Of a DNA stretch of 64,000 bases, positions 60,191 to 64,000 are shown piece by piece. Source of the DNA: Mycolicibacterium sp. P1-18 (GTDB taxonomy: Bacteria; Actinomycetota; Actinomycetes; Mycobacteriales; Mycobacteriaceae); NCBI RefSeq assembly GCF_008329535.1, contig NZ_NPKR01000009.1, forward strand, positions 248,001 through 312,000, in the 5' to 3' direction. Below the pieces are notes generated by a model that worked only from the letters and a program-made list of their open reading frames with translations, did no database searches and was not told the origin of the DNA. Every line of letters begins with the position of its first letter. Position 1 is the first letter of the stretch. A program made the position numbers and the translations under genes.

Positions 60191-60988
60191 TCAGTGGCCG
60201 TAGCGCCGGTCTCTGAGGGTGTAGTCACGCAGCGCACGCAGGAAGTCCACCCGCCGGAACGCCGGCCAGTGCGCCTCGGTGAACCACATCTCCGAATACG
60301 CGCTCTGCCACAGCAGAAAGCCCGAGAGTCGTTGCTCGCCGGAGGTCCTGATCACCAGATCCGGGTCGGGCTGCCCGGAGGTGTAGACGTTCTCCGAGAT
60401 GGCCTCGACGGTGACCGAGTCGACGAGCTGCTCGGCCGTCGCACCGTTGGCGAGTTCCTTGCCGAGCACCGCACGGACGGCGTCGACGATCTCCTGCCGT
60501 CCGCCGTAGCCGACGGCGACGTTGACGTGGAAGGCGCCCGCGGGAGCCGTGGCGACGGTGCCGTCGACGGCGTCGCGTAGGCGTCGCGCCGACTCCTGCC
60601 CGAGCAACTCCAGGTCGCCGACGGTTCGCACGCTCCAGTGGTTGGCGGGCGCGCAGATCTCCTCGACGACATCGGTGATGATGCCGATCAGCGACGCCAA
60701 CTCGGCGGGGTCGCGCTGCAGGTTCTCGGTGGAGAGCAGGTACACCGTCGCCATCTCGACGCCGGTTTCCTGGCACCAGCGGAGCATCTCGGCGATCTTC
60801 GCGGCACCCATCAGGTAGCCATAACTCACGTCCGCGTGACCCTCGTCACGGGCCCAGCGCCGGTTGCCGTCGCACAAGACCGCGATGTGCCTTGGCAGTT
60901 GGGATTTCGATCTCGCCAACTGGTGACGCAGCCGTGCCTCGTAGACCCGGTAGGCCGGTTCCTTGAGCCGCGGGGGAATGAGTTCCAC
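60191..60988 (-). CDS. Short-chain Z-isoprenyl diphosphate synthase (Rv1086-like)
   Basis: This 265-residue cis-prenyltransferase has IAVLCDGNRRWAR with the catalytic Asp, VYLLSTENLQRDP, HVNVAVGYGGRQEIVDAVR and the substrate-binding RTSGEQRLSGFLLWQSAYSEMWF. M. tuberculosis Rv1086 makes omega,E,Z-farnesyl diphosphate, the precursor of decaprenyl phosphate for the cell wall, and this protein matches its N-terminus (ELIPPRLKEP) closely. GTG 60988 is therefore preferred over ATG 61021; TAGTCT lies 8 nt upstream. Confidence 0.92.
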   Translation of the reverse strand: MELIPPRLKEPAYRVYEARLRHQLARSKSQLPRHIAVLCDGNRRWARDEGHADVSYGYLMGAAKIAEMLRWCQETGVEMATVYLLSTENLQRDPAELASLIGIITDVVEEICAPANHWSVRTVGDLELLGQESARRLRDAVDGTVATAPAGAFHVNVAVGYGGRQEIVDAVRAVLGKELANGATAEQLVDSVTVEAISENVYTSGQPDPDLVIRTSGEQRLSGFLLWQSAYSEMWFTEAHWPAFRRVDFLRALRDYTLRDRRYGH

Positions 60989-60996
60989 GAGGATCC

Positions 60997-61006
60997 AGAC
61001 TACTGT
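60997..61006. promoter_or_regulatory. Divergent promoter of the Z-prenyl synthase and hemolysin III genes
   Basis: AGACTACTGT reads TAGTCT on the minus strand and TACTGT on the plus strand, again with shared TA, as at 3533-3542. Confidence 0.45.
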
Positions 61007-61044
61007 GATGTTCGAGTCCACCCATGCCAGATGGCGGAGGCGAC

Positions 61045-61779
61045 ATGGCTACTTCGATCGACACGACCGACTCAGATCCACCGTCCGTCGGCCACCGCGA
61101 GGCGGAGGATCTACCCGAGGCCGTTGCGCAGTTCTTCGGTAGGCCGCGCGCCCGCGGCTGGATTCACCTCTACTCGGCGATCGTCGCCACCGTCGCGGGC
61201 ACCGCGTTGGTCGCGGTGTCCTGGGCGCTGGAGGGGTCCCGCGCCGGCGTCGCCACCCTGCTCTACGCATTGACGATCGTGGCGATGTTCGCGGTCAGCG
61301 CGACCTATCACCGGGTGACCTGGGTCTCGCCCACCAAGCGCAAGTGGATGAAGCGCCTGGACCACTCGATGATCTTCCTGTTCATCGCCGGCAGCTACAC
61401 GCCGTTCGCCCTGCTGGCCTTGCCGTCGAGCCAGGGCATGACGCTGTTCTGGATCGTCTGGGCGGGCGCCCTGGCGGGCGTGCTGCTCAAGATGTGCTGG
61501 CCGTCGGCGCCGGCCTGGGTGGGCGTGCCGCTGTACCTGCTGCTCGGCTGGGTCGCGGCGTTCTTCATCGTGCCGATCATGCACGGCGCGGGCGTGGCGG
61601 CACTGGTGCTGCTGGTCGTGGGCGGTGCGCTGTACAGCGTCGGCGGGGTGCTCTACGCCCTCAAGTGGCCCAACCCGTGGCCGACGACGTTCGGTCATCA
61701 CGAGTTCTTCCACGCGTGCACCGCGGTGGCGGCGATCTGCCACTACATCGCGATGTGGTTCGCGGTCTTCAGCAACTAG
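61045..61779 (+). CDS. Hemolysin III / TrhA family membrane protein (Rv1085c-like)
   Basis: This 244-residue, seven-helix PAQR-type protein has the family's conserved YHRVTWVSPTKRKWMKRLDHSMIF segment, with a second group FGHHEFFHACTAVAAICHY near the end; the His residues form the metal site of PAQR proteins. Such proteins affect membrane fluidity (TrhA in E. coli); true haemolytic activity is not implied. GGAGG lies before ATG 61045; ATG 61024 is also in frame. Confidence 0.92.
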   Translation: MATSIDTTDSDPPSVGHREAEDLPEAVAQFFGRPRARGWIHLYSAIVATVAGTALVAVSWALEGSRAGVATLLYALTIVAMFAVSATYHRVTWVSPTKRKWMKRLDHSMIFLFIAGSYTPFALLALPSSQGMTLFWIVWAGALAGVLLKMCWPSAPAWVGVPLYLLLGWVAAFFIVPIMHGAGVAALVLLVVGGALYSVGGVLYALKWPNPWPTTFGHHEFFHACTAVAAICHYIAMWFAVFSN

Positions 61780-61804
61780 CCCGGCGCACCCGCCGAGACA
61801 GCGG

Positions 61805-61839
61805 TCACGGTCGTCGAGCGGGTCTTGCGACGACCGTGA
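61805..61839. terminator. Bidirectional intrinsic terminator
   Basis: TCACGGTCGTCG (61805-61816) and CGACGACCGTGA (61828-61839) form a perfect 12-bp stem with an 11-nt loop, between the convergent hemolysin III and NTF2-fold genes. A TGTTT run follows on the plus strand. Confidence 0.7.
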
Positions 61840-61860
61840 TGACTGTTTGGCCGCACGGCG

Positions 61861-62235
61861 CTAAAGCTGGGTGATGTTCTCCGGGCCCCAGTAGGCCTTC
61901 ATCGCCGTGATCTTGCCCTCGTCGTCGAACGCCATGACGCTGAGGATCTCGAGCCGCATCCGGCCGCTCTCGCCGAGATCCAAGGTCAGCCCCCACAGCC
62001 AGGCCGCCTCGTGGCCGAGCGCCCGCAGCGTGATGATCTCGGTCTCGCCCTTGGCGCCGAGGGCGCCCTTGTAGAACCCGAGGATCGCCTGGCGCCCGAT
62101 GTGCACCTCGCCGCCGACCGGGTCCTCGACCGTCGCGTCGTCGGCGTAGAGGTCGGCGATCTCGTCGCACTTCGCCTCGCCGACGAGTTCCAGGTAGCGA
62201 TTGACGTTCTGCTTGATCAGGTCGGCACTCGGCAT
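61861..62235 (-). CDS. Ketosteroid-isomerase-like NTF2-fold protein
   Basis: This 124-residue protein is close in pattern to bacterial delta-5-3-ketosteroid isomerases: NVNRYLELV places Tyr at residue 14 and ADDATVEDPVGG places Asp at residue 38, the same numbers as Tyr14 and Asp38 of the Comamonas enzyme. The general base and one oxyanion-hole residue are thus present, but the second oxyanion residue (Asp99) is replaced by a hydrophobic position (ILSVMAF). Isomerase activity is plausible but may be weak or altered. It is encoded 10 bp after the DUF255 gene in the same direction. Confidence 0.75.
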   Translation of the reverse strand: MPSADLIKQNVNRYLELVGEAKCDEIADLYADDATVEDPVGGEVHIGRQAILGFYKGALGAKGETEIITLRALGHEAAWLWGLTLDLGESGRMRLEILSVMAFDDEGKITAMKAYWGPENITQL

Positions 62236-62245
62236 GAGCCGCACG

Positions 62246-64000
<1,755 letters not shown>

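Overview
This window is GC-rich chromosomal DNA from a mycobacterium, most likely a rapid-growing, Mycolicibacterium-type species. The evidence is gene order and gene identity. From 32.3 kb to the right edge, the backbone follows the M. tuberculosis block Rv1112 to Rv1084 in order: ychF, a DUF6542 protein, ispH, Rv1109c-like, xseA/xseB, 3-beta-HSD (Rv1106c), AI-2E transporter (Rv1101c), Rv1100-like, glpX, fumC, polysaccharide deacetylase, phoH2, desA2, glyA, coaA, a short-chain Z-prenyl synthase (Rv1086), hemolysin III (Rv1085c) and a DUF255 protein (Rv1084). Many genes carry a TANNNT -10 hexamer 6-8 nt before the start codon, the layout of leaderless mycobacterial mRNAs. No rRNA, tRNA, CRISPR array, insertion sequence or prophage was seen.

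Layout. (1) 1-5.3 kb: a DUF3556 membrane protein behind a perfect KstR-type operator, a TetR regulator with its own inverted repeat, a degenerate WS/DGAT-like protein, an SDR and an epoxide-hydrolase-like enzyme. (2) 5.3-12.8 kb: an alpha/beta hydrolase coupled to a kinase/class III aminotransferase-like fusion (a predicted phosphorylate-then-eliminate enzyme), a DUF222/HNH protein, an adenylate cyclase and small cell-envelope proteins. (3) 12.8-25.3 kb: an accessory catabolic cluster arranged around a GAF-PucR regulator. One arm has a flavin monooxygenase and a three-subunit molybdenum hydroxylase. The other has aldehyde dehydrogenase, MFS transporter, a second monooxygenase of the same subtype, a cupin and an old-yellow-enzyme homologue. 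(4) 25.3-32.3 kb: small genes, an internally deleted DUF6629 gene, a metal-exporting CDF protein with its ArsR repressor, a methyltransferase, a SnoaL-like protein and a PLP-dependent dehydratase. (5) 32.3-64 kb: the conserved backbone, interrupted at 39.0-44.2 kb by a sulfatase - HAD phosphatase - formylglycine-generating enzyme operon followed by a KstR-boxed epimerase - SDR pair.

A steroid theme links separate parts of the window. Three sites match the KstR consensus TNNAACNNGTTNNA: before the DUF3556 gene, before 3-beta-HSD and before the epimerase-SDR pair. A ketosteroid-isomerase-like protein lies near the right end. The most interesting unexplained units are the 12.8-25.3 kb catabolic cluster (substrate unknown, possibly an N-heteroaromatic), the sulfatase/maturase operon beside KstR-controlled genes, and the kinase-lyase fusion.
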